The notes under the pieces: model-generated
Database searches by the model: none
What the model was told of the DNA's origin: nothing
The model's input: the letters and a program-made list of their open reading frames with translations, nothing else
Program-made: the position numbers and the translations under genes
Part shown: one piece after another, positions 1 through 13,700 of the stretch
Layout of the letters: the number at the start of each line of letters is the position of its first letter
How positions within the stretch are numbered: position 1 is the first letter of the stretch
DNA from: Gordionus sp. m RMFG-2023
Lineage: Eukaryota > Nematomorpha > Gordioida > Chordodea > Parachordodidae
Direction of reading: 5' to 3'
DNA length: 64,000 bases
NCBI RefSeq assembly: GCF_954871325.1
Contig: NC_088777.1
Coordinates: forward strand, 25,769,366-25,833,365

Positions 1-10
1 GTTTATTTTG

Positions 11-92
11 TTTTTTTTATCTTATGTTTTATATCTATATTTATTTTATTTTCACCCAGTTCTCCAAATGATATTTCTATCACCACTACCAC
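11..92. repeat. Direct repeat, copy A (about 82 bp)
   Basis: This stretch recurs at 683-766 with few differences; both end in the sequence ccactaccac. The two copies are about 670 bp apart in the same orientation. After copy A ordinary AT-rich sequence follows; after copy B a hAT-like terminus begins. The repeat could be a local duplication or two copies of an unrecognised element. Confidence 0.7.
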
Positions 93-682
93 GATACCTA
101 TGCCACCTCCGCATATTTTTTAACAAATATAAACATTTTTATTTATCACTAAATTTTATTATCTCATTCTTTTCTTTCTATCTCTATTATCTATTAACCA
201 CTATTTCTCAAAACCTTATCAATTCCTTTATTTTAATTTTTATTTATATATTAATTTATACCTTCTTTCCCCCCCCCCTTTTTAATCTTATTTTTTTATT
301 ACCTTACAATTAATTAACCTTAATCTTAATAACATTACATTCATCATGTTATTTTTTAACTTTTAGAATATCATAATAGGCTTGATAAGTCCCCAAAAAA
401 AATTTTTTGATGATAGCCCTCCAACTACTAGAAATATGCATATAATATTGACCCATCTACCGGTTTAACATTATTTTAATCAACTATATTTTATTTAAAT
501 TTTTGCCTAATTTCTTTATTTGTCTAGGCTAACCCTAATCCCTCACATTGCTACAAAACATGATGAATCTATTATTAAAGATAAGTAAAGAAAATAATGA
601 CGATTAAACAAACGCCTTACCAGTTCTAGAGTTACTGGTACACAAAATAATAAAGAACTACGCTTGAAATGAACTCATCTGA
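93..682. other. AT-rich interval without recognised gene
   Basis: Long T-rich runs and short open frames of low-complexity composition. I see no protein motif, RNA gene or terminal repeat here. Confidence 0.6.
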
Positions 683-766
683 TTTTTTTTTAATCTTATG
701 TTTCATATCTATGTTTATTTTATTTTCACCCATTTCTCCAAATGATATTTCTATCACCACTACCAC
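683..766. repeat. Direct repeat, copy B
   Basis: Second copy of the repeat at 11-92. It ends in ccactaccac immediately before the sequence TAGAGAACTGCAAAG, which looks like a hAT terminus. Confidence 0.65.
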
Positions 767-1405
767 TAGAGAACTGCAAAGTAATTTTTTTGCAACCCGA
801 GCCCGACCCGAGCCCGAATTTAAATTTTTTTTGTCCGAGCCCGACCCGAGCCCGAGCACACATTTTTTAGTCCAACCCGACCCGACCCGAGCCCGACCCG
901 AATAAAATTTTGCAATTTAAGTTTTAATATTATAATAACCAAAAAAAATTTATGTGTATTTATTCAGTTCAGCCACCTTAAATAAAAGTTTATTTGACGG
1001 CCATAATCTATTCAAGATATATATTAAGTTGCATTTTATTAAATTTGTAAAAAATATTATAAAACGATTAATATACAAGCGAATTTAAAAATTATAACGA
1101 TTATATAATACAATAAGCATCATTTATGCGAATATAGATATGATATAAAAGTTAATAAATATATAAAAAATATAATGAACATATTATATTATATTGACCT
1201 CATCAATATCATTATCAAAATTATCACAAAGTGAATAATTATGATATATAAATAAAGAGGCGTCCAGTTTATCTGGCTTTAAACGAGTCCTTCTCTCCTC
1301 AAAGGCCCTACCAGCAGCTGAAAACGCCCTTTCATTGCTAGCCGACGAAGCAGGGATAGCCAGAAATTTAAGAGCTAAAATATCTAACCTGTTGTTATTG
1401 AATTA
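767..1405 (-). mobile_element. hAT transposon fragment
   Basis: A possible left terminus starts with TAGAGAACTGC and is followed at about 796-905 by tandem copies of a GC-rich motif of the type CCCGAGCCCGA, the subterminal arrangement common in animal hAT elements. The C-terminal part of a hAT transposase lies in the same stretch on the minus strand. No right terminus or target duplication is seen; the element seems cut off before the Helitron end at 1521. Confidence 0.65.
1190..1399 (-). pseudogene. hAT transposase, C-terminal dimerisation domain
   Basis: An open minus-strand frame of about 68 codons holds the hAT dimerisation signature: IPASSASNERAFSAAG, then FEERRTRLKPDKLDAS. In the family this helix-rich segment dimerises the transposase and contributes the conserved C-terminal W/ERxFS block. 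The rest of the transposase, including the catalytic region, is not visible, so this is a remnant. Confidence 0.85.
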
Positions 1406-1444
1406 TATACATAAATAATAAGATCTTGGATGCTTCCTAATATT

Positions 1445-1521
1445 GTGACCTGGCATGACATCTATCGTAAAAAATGAATAAAAATCTCATTCCCCGTCAT
1501 TTTTGACGGGCTTTCTACTAG
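1445..1521 (+). mobile_element. Helitron 3' terminus, plus orientation
   Basis: The hairpin CCCGTCA-tttt-TGACGGG at 1493-1510 is followed 7 bases later by CTAG at 1518-1521 and then by a T. A GC-rich hairpin just inside a CTRR end with insertion before T is the Helitron 3' signature. A closely matching hairpin and end occurs on the minus strand at 16704-16732. The 5' boundary of this copy is not resolved and no Rep/helicase gene is visible. Confidence 0.7.
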
Positions 1522-1529
1522 TATAGATG

Positions 1530-4087
1530 TATAGTTTGATTTGGGGAAGAAGAGTTAAGAAATGTTTCAGCGTAAGGATAAAGGGGCAGAGACTTTGACA
1601 ATAGAGGAGCATAATGGAGAAGTGTTATGGAAAAGGTAACGTGGCCGGTTCAGGAATTAATCAATATATAGATAAATAATGATGTAGACAAATTAATAGG
1701 CCTGAATACCGATCAAAGGTTGGGGCCGTATAGGGGACCAATAGAGATTTCTCAGGGAAGAAGAGAGGAAGTAAGACCAAGCTGTGATTCTAGAGTGAGG
1801 GGGGGGGGTGAATTGTTATAATTGTGGAAGACAAGGACATATGGTCAGGGATTGTCGGAAGGCAAAATGTTTCGCATGTGGAAAATTTGGTCATACCCCT
1901 TATTGTCCGGGCCAACAAGAGAAATTACGATGTGCAAGCTGTGAAAGATTTGGTCATAATCAGGAGGAATGTAGTACGGATAGAGGGTTTCCCCCAAAGA
2001 TGAATGGGACAAAGTATGACAAATGTGCGTACTATTGAAAGTGAATTGATGGGGTAGTGGCACCTAAATAGCAGGGCATTGGAAAGCAGAGCATTGGAGA
2101 GCAAACCGCGGAGTGTTTTGATGTCAAATAACAGTGGCATGTAAGAGATTGTGGTAATTTGTGACTATATGATGCTAAAAAAAAGCAACACTGGTCAAGG
2201 CGAGTCGATTATTAGGGGCAAATGATATTCACGGGTCAAAATAAATTTAATTGGAGGTGTAAATATGATACAAGAGGAGGAAGTGCACGACCTTATCGGA
2301 GAGTTATGATAGATTAATGGGAGTATGGTATATCTATGATATTTCATACGGGGGCGGCTATTTCGATGATGAGTTACGCTAAATATAGGAGTACCAGCTC
2401 CGATGAAATGATAGCAAATGAGGGTTTGAGAATACGGCAGTTCGATGGATCACAAGTTGCAGTAATGGGAGAGTTGAAATAGAGGCAATGAGGGAATGAG
2501 GAGTAGAGATATTAGGGAGAGTAGAAGCGGTACTGGAGTTCGACTGGAGACACGAATTGGTCCATGGTATAGATTTTGGGGAGTATTTTCATGTGGGGGT
2601 GGGGGAGGGGGAGTGCTTGTGCCAATAACTAGTGAGGATATATATGAGAGTGGGGCATATGATAATGTGGGAATAGAATTGAGAATATCTTCCATCGGGA
2701 GTTGGCAAGAGGCGAGGAGCAAAGCGGGGAAATTAGGGGAAACGCTCGAGTTAGGGGGTTATTGTTTAGGGATGAGAGATGGGAAGTAATAATGAGAGTA
2801 GAGATAGTTGGTAAAATTGGAGTGAAGGAATTGGAAGATATAATTCCATGAGAGTAATAGGAGCGAATAATTTTAAGGGAGGAATAGGGGCGAATAATTT
2901 TAGGGGGGAAATATGAGCGTATAATTCTAGGGGGAAAATATAGGCAAATAATTCTAGGAGGGAAATAGGAACGAATAATTCTAGGGAAGAAATAAGGGCT
3001 AATCATAGGGAATGAGTTTCAGGGGCGAATTAAGGGCTGTTGGTTATGATTATTGAGATAAGGATGAAGATAAGAAATGGGAGGATATCCAAGATACAAT
3101 GAATCGAGCTATGATATATAATGAAACTGAAAAAGGTGAAATAGAGTTGTAATGTTTTAATGAGAATATAGTGGGAAGAGAAATGGAAAAGGAGAATTAG
3201 TGCGAAGAAATGGAATTTTAAAATAATGAAGTAGACTGTGAAATAATCTGCAAGAGGGAGTTCGGAAATTAGTGGATGTGTATCAAGAAATCTTCAATGA
3301 AGATTTGGTTGTCTAAAAGATCATGAAGTGGATATTAAATAAAGGAGGGATGTGTACCAAAAGTTTGTGATTTGCAGCGAGTACCGTTTGAATGGAGAAA
3401 AGAAGTAGAAATTGAATTTAATCAATGGGTACAAAAGGACACCGTATGTGCCGTGGAATATAGTGAATGGGCGACTTCGCTGATGTTTGTGAAGAAAGCC
3501 AATAGTAGACTCCGTTTGTGCACAGATTTTCGGGTCACTTTAAACCCACGGGTTGTGGAGGTCAATATCCGTTGCCAATAATTGATGAAATATTGGTCAA
3601 TTTAAAAGGGAGTATATATTTTTCAAAGGTTGATTTCTCATATGCATACCTACAGTTGCGTGTAAAACCAGAGGTAAGGAAATTATTATGGGGTTGTTTG
3701 CATTTTGTAGATTGCCATTGACTGAGTGTATCAGCTCCCATCTTTCAGTGAACTGGTGACGATCTTTCAGGGAATGAAAGGGGTATTCTATTATATGGAT
3801 GTATTGGTGATGGGTAGAACTCCAGAACAACATGAACAAAGATTGGAAGAGGTGTTCAGAAGAATTAACGAAAAGGGGTTGTGAGTAAATGCCGAAAAAA
3901 GTGTGTTAGGAGTGACGGAATTGAGGCATAGAATTACGGGAAAGGAGATGAGACCATTGGACAAGAATATGACAGGAATTACGAATATGTTGAGGTCTAA
4001 TAATAATATAGAAGTGCAGGCTTTTTTAGGAATGGTGAATTACTATCACCGAGTTGTAGAGGGATTCGCCCAGATAGCCGCGCCGTC
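1530..4087 (+). mobile_element. Ty3/Gypsy LTR retrotransposon fossil (copy 1a), partial
   Basis: Old, heavily broken fossil without recognisable LTRs. Visible parts in order: three zinc knuckles at 1808-2038 (CYNCGRQGHMVRDC and two more CX2CX4HX4C boxes), a protease-like stretch near 2330-2480, a 27-bp tandem repeat at 2862-3003, and reverse transcriptase at about 3340-4087, which ends with a FLGMVNYYH motif. At about 4087 the sequence passes straight into the protease region of another Gypsy copy (1b). It has more than ten breaks and is certainly inactive. Confidence 0.8.
2862..3003 (+). repeat. 27-bp tandem repeat inside Gypsy copy 1a
   Basis: About five units with the anchor ataatt at 2867, 2894, 2921, 2948 and 2975, an exact 27-base spacing. 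In the element's sense each unit reads as nine residues of the type GANNFRGEI. It sits between the protease-like and reverse-transcriptase regions. Confidence 0.85.
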
Positions 4088-4959
4088 GAACATACAAATT
4101 TGTAATATACCAATTTTAGTGGGGAAGAATAATATTAATTATGATGAGTGTCCACGTGTGAAAATTAATGTGGGAAATAAATAAATTACAATGTTATTTG
4201 ATACAGGAGCTACTATATCGGTCATAGGGTATGAGGAATTTTATGCCGAATAAGGAAAGAATAAATGATAAATTGATAGTAAACAATTAAATGGAGCGAA
4301 ATTATGGTTTTGGGTAGGGTAAATTTACTAGTATTAATAAAAGAGGCAGGGCATTTTTTGGATATTTGGATACTAAAAGAAGAAATTGGTGCGATTATGG
4401 GATGGGCTAGGATATCAAAATTTGGATTGGTAAATAATTTTTGGAATATGTTTAAAATGAAAAAAGTTAATGAAAATATTGGAATACGTAAAAAGCTCGT
4501 AGAGGAGGTGTTATAAAAACATGAAAAGTGAATTGGGGAGAAATATGGTTTCAGAGAATATTAAGGTTGAAAATATGGTAAAGAATGTTAAGGAAATTCA
4601 GTGAAATTTAATTGGGGATGGTAAAATGTGTCAGGAAGAGCCTGATATTTTGGGTAATAAATATCACATGGATATGATACATAGTCAAGAAATTGAGAAA
4701 ATTATTGAGCTAGAAGTTGATAATATTTCGGAAAAGGGAAATAGGCAATAAGATAACTCTAGAGGATTCGGGGCTGGAAAAGTTATAAGGAATCAAATTT
4801 GGAGTGTGAGAGGATACGAAGAAAATAATGATACCAGAAAGTATTTGGATAGTAATCAGTTGGAAGAAAGAAAATTTGAAAGATATAAATGTCCGGTGTT
4901 AGAAATGATACCAGCTAAATTATAAGGAAAAAATTTGAGGATAATGTAGTTGTTAAATA

Positions 4960-5335
4960 AGTTGATAAAGTTGATTTAAAATTTTATTTTATTTTACACC
5001 TTTCGGCGAAATTATTTTTAGTTTATTTAACGTTTTATTTTATCATTGCAATTTATGTTTGTTTCTTAACTTTAAAATCAATTTATTTTGATAATTGATA
5101 TATTTTTTGATATTAAGTTAAATTCAATTTTAAACGAACATTTTCTTTTTATATAATTGGTTATTTTATGATTTATTTATTTTTTTAAAAAAATGTAAAA
5201 GGAATATTTTTTATATAATAAAAATAAAAATGTAATTTATAATAATATGAATAATGAAAATGTAATTGTAATAATATAGAATAAAAATGTTTTTATATGA
5301 TAATATAACAGTATTAATGGAAGCGATTGAGGTAA
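4960..5335. other. AT-rich stretch inside Gypsy copy 1b
   Basis: Very AT-rich, with ataat-type runs and no protein motif, lying between the protease and reverse-transcriptase regions of copy 1b. It may be inserted sequence or eroded linker; no terminal repeats are seen. Confidence 0.4.
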
Positions 5336-7552
5336 ATCAAAAGGTTTAAATTTTGCAAAAAGCAGTGATGGATTTGGAAAATAAATATGTTGATAAAAAA
5401 TTAGGTCGTTTGGTAGATTATGAGTTGGATATATGTTTAAGTTTATAAGAGGGATATGTTCCGAAGTATTGTGCAGTGCGTAGACTGCCGTTTGAATGGA
5501 GGGCTGATATGGAGAAAGAATTGGATAATTGGGTAAGTGAGGGAATCATTTGTCCGATATAGTGAATCGGCGACACTATTGGTTCCAGTGAGGAAATCTA
5601 ATGGTCAATTAAGAATATAAGCTGATTTTTGGGTAACTCTTAATCCTTGGGTAGTTGAAGTAAAATACCCGTTACCACGAAGGAAGAGATTTTGGCGAAC
5701 TTAAAAGGGGCAAAATATTTTTCGAAAATAGATTTTACATGTGCATATTTACAGTTACCTAAAGAGTCTACAAGGAAAATTGACAATAACAACGTTTAAA
5801 GGATTATTTACTTTTTGTCGGTTACCGTTTGGGTTAAGTGTGCAACTCCAATTATTCAACGTGCAATGGCTGCAGTTTTTCAGGGTTTGGAGGGAATTTT
5901 TTATTATATGGATGATGTTTTAGTGACGGGGGTAACCGTTGAACAACACAATCAGAGATTGGTGGAATTTTTCAAACGTATCAGAGATAAGGATTTGAAT
6001 GCGAGTCGTGAAAAAAGTGTTATGGGAGTAACTGAAGTTTCATATTTGGGGCATAAGATAAATGGGACGGAAGTAAAACCTCTGGATATTTGAAGAGTAT
6101 AGCGAATATGCTTAAACCTGCGAAAAAATCTCAGGTTCAATCTTTCATGGGAATGATAAATTATTATCATTGATTTATAACGGATTTTGCTCGAATAGCT
6201 GCGTCTTTGTATGAATTATTGAAGAAAAATGTGCAGTTTGAATGGAAAGAGGCAAAGGAAGTATCATTTAAAAATTTGAAATTAGTAAAGAACCTGTTTT
6301 GGTATGTTTTAATAGTGATTTGGAGGTAATTTTGGCAGTAGATGCTTCCAACAAAGGATAGGAGGAGCTCGATTACATTTGATAGAAGGAGTGGAAAGAC
6401 CGGTAATATTTTTCTTGAAAGTATTTAGAGAGGTAGAAACGAGCAAGAAGGCAGTTATTTTTGGATTGATAAAATGCAGGGAATATTAGATTGGAAGAAA
6501 ATTTGCGGTGTATACGGATCTAAACTACTGATACTTTTGTTTAAAAAAGAATAATAAGAAGTTAATTATGTCACCTATACTTCAGCGTTGGTTATTGTTG
6601 GTGGGCAACTTTGATTTAGAGTTGAAATATAGGCAGGGAAAAGAAAATCATTTACCAGATGTTTTATTGAGATTAGGAGTGGATGGAGAGAATAATATTA
6701 TAGTGGATGAAAAAGTTAGTGAAGAGGCGTTGATTCGAATATTAACGGGGAGTTTTAAGGGTAATCCTACTACGTGGAAGGAAATACAAGTTTAAAAGAC
6801 AGGGAAAAGGCTTTGATAAAATTATGTTTAACAGGAAAAAAACGTGAGATGATAAAGTAAATAAATATAAAAATATAGAGGCTGAATTTATAATAATTGA
6901 TGATTGACTAATGAGAGGGAACAGAGTTGTCGTACCCTGACGATTAAGAGAAAAGGTTATAAATATGTTACGGGTCATCAAGGAATAGCAAAAATAAAAC
7001 AATGGGGAAGGGAATATGTATGGTGGCCTGGGATGAATGAAGAAATTGATAATTTATATAAAAGTTATGAAGTTTGCAATACCTGGTCTAATATGCCCAA
7101 GAATGATTGTTAGCCCAAAAGCTAGAGGGCCTTGGGAGAGGGTTCACATAGATTTCATTGAATGGGAAGTAAAAAAATTTGTTTTGAGTGTGGATTCATT
7201 TTCTAAGTTAATTGAAATCATGAAACATTGCAAGAAGATATTTGTTAAATTTGGGTTTCCTAGGATAATAGTGTCTAATGGAGGGCTGGCTTTTGTAAGT
7301 GCGGTATTCAAGGACTTTTGTTTTAAAATAAATGTGAGACATGTAATGGCGCTACCGTATCATCCTAGTTCGAATGTCCAGGCTGAATGGATGGTAGCAA
7401 TTGTAAAAAATTGGTTTTTAAAAAATAAAGAAAGTAAAGGAGAGTTATGGGTAGCACATTTGTATTACAAAAGTGCGGTGGGAAGGGATGGCAAATCATC
7501 GGTAGAGAAAATGATGGGGAAAAAATTAATATGTTGTTAGATATTTTGAAAC

Positions 7553-9715
7553 TAGAGGTGGGCGCGGGCCTAATATTTATTCACGGCCCGCCCGCTCTGC
7601 AATAAAAAAATTCCACTGAAAAAATTTTGACCTCGCCCGCTCACGAAAGGCAAATTTAATTCACGCCCGTCACGCCCAAAAATTCACGGTGTTTTTAAAT
7701 TTTACAAAACTATTGCTATTATTTTATATTTTATGAATTAATCTTATTTATTTCATTAAACATAATCCATTTAATAACAAAAAATAAATATATCGAAATT
7801 TTTATTGAGAAAAAGAAGAATGTCTATCTTTTTATTTCAATTGTGTACGCCTTTCCTCTAATAAGAGATTGGTTGAAAATAACCTTTCACTAGAAGCCGA
7901 ACTTGCCGGAGCTGACAAAATATTGCTCGCTAATTTTCTCAAAAAAGGAAATAAATATTCCTGCTTATATTGTCTTGTTATTTGTCTTATGAGCGATGAA
8001 TCTTTTAAGTTCATTCTCTCAGCTTTCATCGAAGATGTTAGAATCATCTAGAAATTCTCTAAATTTTTCATTTAGAATATACGGTTTGTTATGATGTAGG
8101 ATGAATTAGAAAAGTTATAAATGATAGTTGACCATTTAGAATATACGGTTTTTTATGAGTTTAGGATAAATTAGGAAAGTTATAAATGATAGTTGGTATT
8201 GACTTATCCATATCATCTAATTTGATATCATTTAGCATTTTAAGTTGTTTTATATATATCATCCTTTTCTTCTTCTATTAAAAACCTAAGACTTTTGAAA
8301 TTCGGATCTAGAATTAAGCCTACCTTATGTAGTTGCTGCATAATAGATCTTTCTTTTAAAAGAATTTTGTTCTTGTTTTTTAAGGTTTTGATTATTATTG
8401 TATCATGTTCAGAAGTTACCAAAATTTTACTAATTTTTGTTTCCATAGATAAACTTCATTTATTGTTGGATGAGAATCTGCCCTCAGATTATCTGAACAT
8501 TCTTTAAATATTAATAAAAATTTATCTAACTCGAGTATGATTTAATATCAATTGTGGCTAAACGATTTAATTCTTTCTTGCTAAACAAGTACACCTGAAT
8601 TTAGAATATGATTTTAGAAACTGTGTATCATGATATATACAGAGTCTCCATCTCGTTATTACATCTTGCTTAAGGGTGTAGTTTAGTTTGCTATTAGCTG
8701 TAGATTCTTTGAAATATTACACTATAATTTTACACCATTTATATTTAAGGATATTTCAGTTAAAGAATTGTCAAAAATATACATGCTAGCGTTTCGTCAT
8801 CTTTGAATACATTTATAAGATTTGCTGCGTTATCAGTCACACAACTAATCATTTATTTAAATAATTTTCTACTTCTGTGTATTCTTCTAAAATTGAATTG
8901 ACTACACTTTTAATATTTAGGCCTATATTGATTTCCCTTGTGGTCAAAACAAATTCTTTTAATTCAAAATCCTTAATGATAATATGTCCTGTAATGGTTA
9001 AAAAAAATTTGGATTTTTATAGTCATCCGTCCAAAAATCAGTGGTTATGAACAAGTAAATATTATTGATTATGCTTTTAATCTTAATTTCATCGTATATT
9101 TTTGGAGTTGGAGCTATAGTATTCTTAAGAGTTTTCCTGTCACAAGTATATCTTTTATATTTTGTTGTCCATATGTAACACCAACATTTATTAACTCTTG
9201 GCCTAGCTTGTAAAATTCTTCACTTTCTGTTGCATTTAAAGATCGAAGATCTTTAAAATAAAATATAACTGACTTTTCTATAAAATGCCTAAGCAAAATT
9301 TAGCAAAAAGTCTCGCGATAAAACACCTAAACATAAAAAGAAAATATAAATAACGGAATGATACCGGATGTTGTTTATAAAATGAGGAAGATTTTTTGTT
9401 TCCAAAAATTATTCTTTTTCAAAAAAAAATTAAATTAGAAAATATATATTATAATTATAAATTGCAAATTTATATTTTAAAAATAACAATTTTAAAAATA
9501 ACAATTTTAAAAATAACAATTTAAAAAAAACAATTTTAAAAATTAAAATGTCCGTGATTCAAGGGAAATTTATATTCACGGATCACGCCCGGGAAAAATT
9601 TTGGGAAGGCCCGTCACGCCCAATCACGCCTTATAATTTAAAATTTAACATTCACGCCGTGACCCACAGTGACACGATCGGTCACTCGTAATTTCACGGC
9701 CCGAGTTCACCTCTA
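7553..9715 (-). mobile_element. hAT transposon (family TAGAGGTGGGCGCGGGCC), copy 1
   Basis: Begins TAGAGGTGGGCGCGGGCC and ends in a related inverted terminus (CACCTCTA). It is flanked by 8-bp target duplications, TTTGAAAC at 7545-7552 and GTTGAAAC at 9716-9723, which differ at one base. Subterminal DNA at both ends is rich in CACGCCC and CACGGCC motifs. The transposase runs on the minus strand and is broken. Inserted into the integrase region of Gypsy copy 1b. The same family recurs at 10194-15874. Confidence 0.92.
7835..9300 (-). pseudogene. hAT transposase, decayed
   Basis: Minus-strand fragments in the expected order. Near 9114-9296 is a block with SEEFYKLGQELINVGVTYG, typical of the middle of hAT transposases. 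Near 8240-8446 is GLILDPNFKSLRFL, equivalent to the LDPRxK region. Near 7835-8047 is the dimerisation domain with SAPASSASSERLFS and LEERRTQL. Frames change between blocks and stops separate them, so no functional protein is made. It probably once resembled the transposase at 14834-15700. Confidence 0.82.
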
Positions 9716-10621
9716 GTTGAAACCATTGGATATGTGTGCGGAAATTGAAAGTAACGTTGTTTTGGAATATGTAATTAATCAATTAGTATGGGTTCGGATG
9801 TAAGAAATGACTAAAAAATGTGAATAGGAAGTGGTTATAGGAAATATGGGAAATAAAATACTTAAGGTTAGATTGGAGGATAATAATGAGGTCATGAACC
9901 ATCGAGATCAGTTGAAAGCAAGGGTATAAAAGTGTAAAAAAATAAAAATTCGTAGAGAAATAAGAGGAAAATGGTATGGGAAATAAAGGGAAAAATTTGG
10001 GAAATTATCTATATGAGATATGTAAATAATCATTTTCTGAGTTATGAAGAATAAGGAAAAGGGGTAAATAAAAATTGTGAATAACCACGGGAAGTGGAGA
10101 TGGAAGTATTCAATAAATCTGATTATTTTTGAGAGTAAATTATGGGTTTACTTTGATAGTAATAATTTATGTAGAGGGTTAAGAGGTAGAGAATAGAGGT
10201 GGGCGCGGGCCGTGAAATAACGCGTGACCCATAGTGTCATGGTGGGTCACGGCGTGAGTGTGAATAAATTTTAAATAATTATGCGTGACTGGGCGTGACG
10301 GGCCTTCCCAGAATCTTTCCCGGGCGTGATCGGGCGTGAACATAAATTTCCCGTGAATCACGGAAATTTTAATTTTTAAAATTGTTTTTTATAAATATAA
10401 ATTTGCAATTTTATAATTATAATATATATTTTCTAATCTAATTTAGTTCTTTTTTTTTAAAAAAAGAGTAATTTTTGAAAAGAAAAAATCTTCAGCATTT
10501 TATAAACAGCATCAAGTATCATGCCGCTAGTTCTACTTTATTTTATGTTTAGGCGTTTTGCAGGATTTTACAAACTAGGCCAAGAGTAAATAAATGTTGG
10601 TGTTACATATGAACAACAAAA

Positions 10622-10761
10622 TGTAATGTATTTAAATAAATTGATTTTTATATTCGCTTATAGATACAATTTATTTACAATTTATAAAAATAGAAAACAT
10701 ATATATATAGCTGATAATATTATATAAAATCACTTTACAATAAACTAATCAAATCATTTCA
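10622..10761 (+). repeat. 5' LTR of young Gypsy element
   Basis: 140 bp, begins TGTAATG and ends ATTTCA. It matches 14675-14828 apart from one substitution, a T-run length change and the length of a TA microsatellite. Unusually short for a Gypsy LTR. Confidence 0.95.
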
Positions 10762-13700
10762 TTTGGCGACGACGATTTATTTTTCAAGTCATTTGTGAGA
10801 CGACGAATTATTTAAAATAAAAAGATTAAAATTATACTATGCCTCTGAAGAAGATTGAAGAACATACTCAATTTCATATTCCAGAATTTGTCAAAGAAAA
10901 AGTTAATATTCAGGATTACCTATATAATATAGAACTCATTTTCAGGGTAAAAAATATTTTCGATGAAAATATAAAAAAGGATCTTTTATTGGTCTATATA
11001 GGCACCGAAAATTTAATTAAAATTAAAAAATTTTATTTTCCAAATATTTTAAATAATATAAATTATTTAACTTTAATCGAGAATCTAGAAAAAATTTTTA
11101 AGGATGTCTCTAGCATTTTTCTTTATAGTAATAATTTTTTTACATTAAAAAGAAATAACGAAAGTATAATTGACTTTTCAATTAAATTAAAAAGCATTTG
11201 CGCTTTATGTAATTTTAAATCGCCGGTTGATGAACTCTTAAGGGATATTTTCATCTTAGGAATAGGGTTACCCGAGCTGGACAAAAAACTTCGGTCAAAA
11301 TATGCCGAAGAAAATATTACTTTTGAAGATACTGTGCGTCTAGCTATCGCGCTGTCTTCATTGGGGAAGGAAACCTTGACAGAAGTTAATAAAATAATTA
11401 AACATAAGCCTATGCAAGTTTCCAAAAATACTTATTCTAGGAATAATTATAACAACGTAACAAATTCAATAATAATAATTATAATGCTAACAAATTCAAC
11501 AATAATTTTTATAAACCAAGTTTTAAACCTAATTTCAGTCAAAAAAAAGTAATATGCTTTAGATGCGGAAAAGCAAACCACATAGCGAAAGAGTGTAGAA
11601 CGCATGCTATACAAATGATTTTACCTCGGACACCTCGCCTGTCTTTTGCTAATAAAGCTACAATGCAGCTTACTATGGAATTCGATACTGGGGCGGCGTG
11701 TAGTGTGATAGACGAGTTTACCTGGAGTCGCATAGGCAAACCAACATTATCACCTGCCTATAAACTAGTAGGATATAACCATATCAAAATCGAAATATTG
11801 GGTAAATGTTTAGTGGAAGTCGAAGTAAAAAATATTTCAAAATTTTTACCTATTTGGGTAGTTACGGGTGAGAATTCCCTCATTTTTGGAATGCCTTTTC
11901 TTAAAGAATTTGATATAAAACTTCCTGAAGAAGTTCGTATTAACAATATAAATATGAAAGATTCCAGTTTAAATACAATTGTTTCAAAATTTCCGCAAGT
12001 TTTTAAAAAAAAATTAGGACAAATAAAATTACAGGAAGCCGGCATCAAGATACAACCAAATACAGTTCCAATTGCGCTACCATCTAGAAGAATTCCATTT
12101 CCGTTGCGTCGAACCGTTGAAACTGAATTGGACAGACTTTTAAATGAAGGCGTTATCGAGAAGGTAGATCCAACAAAGACTCCAATTACTTGGGCTACGC
12201 CAGCGGTTAATATTTTAAAGAAATCCGGTGCCGTACGTATATGCGGAGATTTTCGTTTAACAATTAACAAATATTTAGCGATAGATAACGATTTACTACC
12301 AACTTTCGTTGACCTGACAAATAGGATCGCGAGTGGTAAAATATTTTCAACGATAGATTTAAGAGATGCCTTTTTACAATTCGGAGTTAGTCCAGAATGT
12401 AGAGACCTTTTAGTAATTTCGACTCATGTCGGTTATTACCGATATCAAAGAATTCCTTTTGGGTTGACTAGCGCTCCGATAATATTTCAACGTTTTATGC
12501 AAAACCTATTAAAGGGAATTCCTATGGTTAGTGTATTTTTAGACGATGTAATTATTGCAGGCGAGAATAATTTTGATCATATAGTTAATCTAGAAGAAGT
12601 ATTAAGAAGATTTAATAAGGCTGGACTGAAACTACGACCGATAAAATTAAAATTGAAGAAAACTCAGTTACTTATTTAGGTCATGTTATTGATGAATTCG
12701 GAATTCACCCGACCGAAGATAAGATTAATGCTATAAAAAATAGCATAACACCATCTAATGTTAAAGAATTACGTTCGTTTTTGGGAATGGTAAATTATCA
12801 TGAATAGTTTATTAAAAATTTACATTCTATTTGTGCGCCTTTACACCGACTAACGAGTAAAAATGTGAGTTGGTTTTGGTCAGCTAAAGAAGATGAAATA
12901 TTTAATGTAGTTAAAAAAATATTATCAAAAGAAGATACAATAATTCCTCATTCAGCCGATATTCCTGTCGTGATTTCTTATGACGCTTCCGAAGATGGTC
13001 TAAGAGCTGTTATTGCACACCGATTTCTTATTGGCCAGGAGAAACCGATTGCTTACGCATCGAGGACACTTTCAGCAGCTGAAAAGAATTACGCCACTAT
13101 TGATCGGGAGGCTTCGGCGATCATGTTCGCTATCGAGAAGTTTCATCAGTACATTTATGGAAGACATTTTATTTTGGTTACTGATCATAAACCTTTAAAA
13201 TAGATCTTAGGTGATAAAAGAGACCTTAATAAGATAACAAATAACCCTTTAATACGGTGGGCCACGAAGCTTTTAAATTACGACTATGAGATAATTCATA
13301 GGCTGGGTAATCAAAACAAATGCGCCGACGCTCTGTCCCGTTTGGGGGTAGAGAGAGAATAAGGAATGAAGTTAAAAAAAATTTGAAAATGAAATTAGAG
13401 AAGTAAGGATCAATTTAATTGAAGATTTATCGTTCACTCGAAGTAAAGTTATTAGTAAAACGATCAATGATATAAATCTAAAAGAGATTGTTAAATTAAT
13501 AAAAAATCATTGGCATATTGATAATATGAATAATTATTCGGAAAGTTTAAAAAAATTCATCTTAATAAATATAATATTTCTTTCGAAGAAGGACTTTTAT
13601 TTTATAATGATAGAATCATTATTCCTGATGACCTAAAAAAAGAGGTTTTGAATGTTATCCATCGAGGACATCCGGGGATAGTGGGGATGAAATCCTTATG

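Noticed and set aside
8-313. Open frame of about 100 codons rich in F, L, Y and I
   Set aside because: Low-complexity translation of T-rich DNA with no domain; the first part is a repeated non-coding segment.
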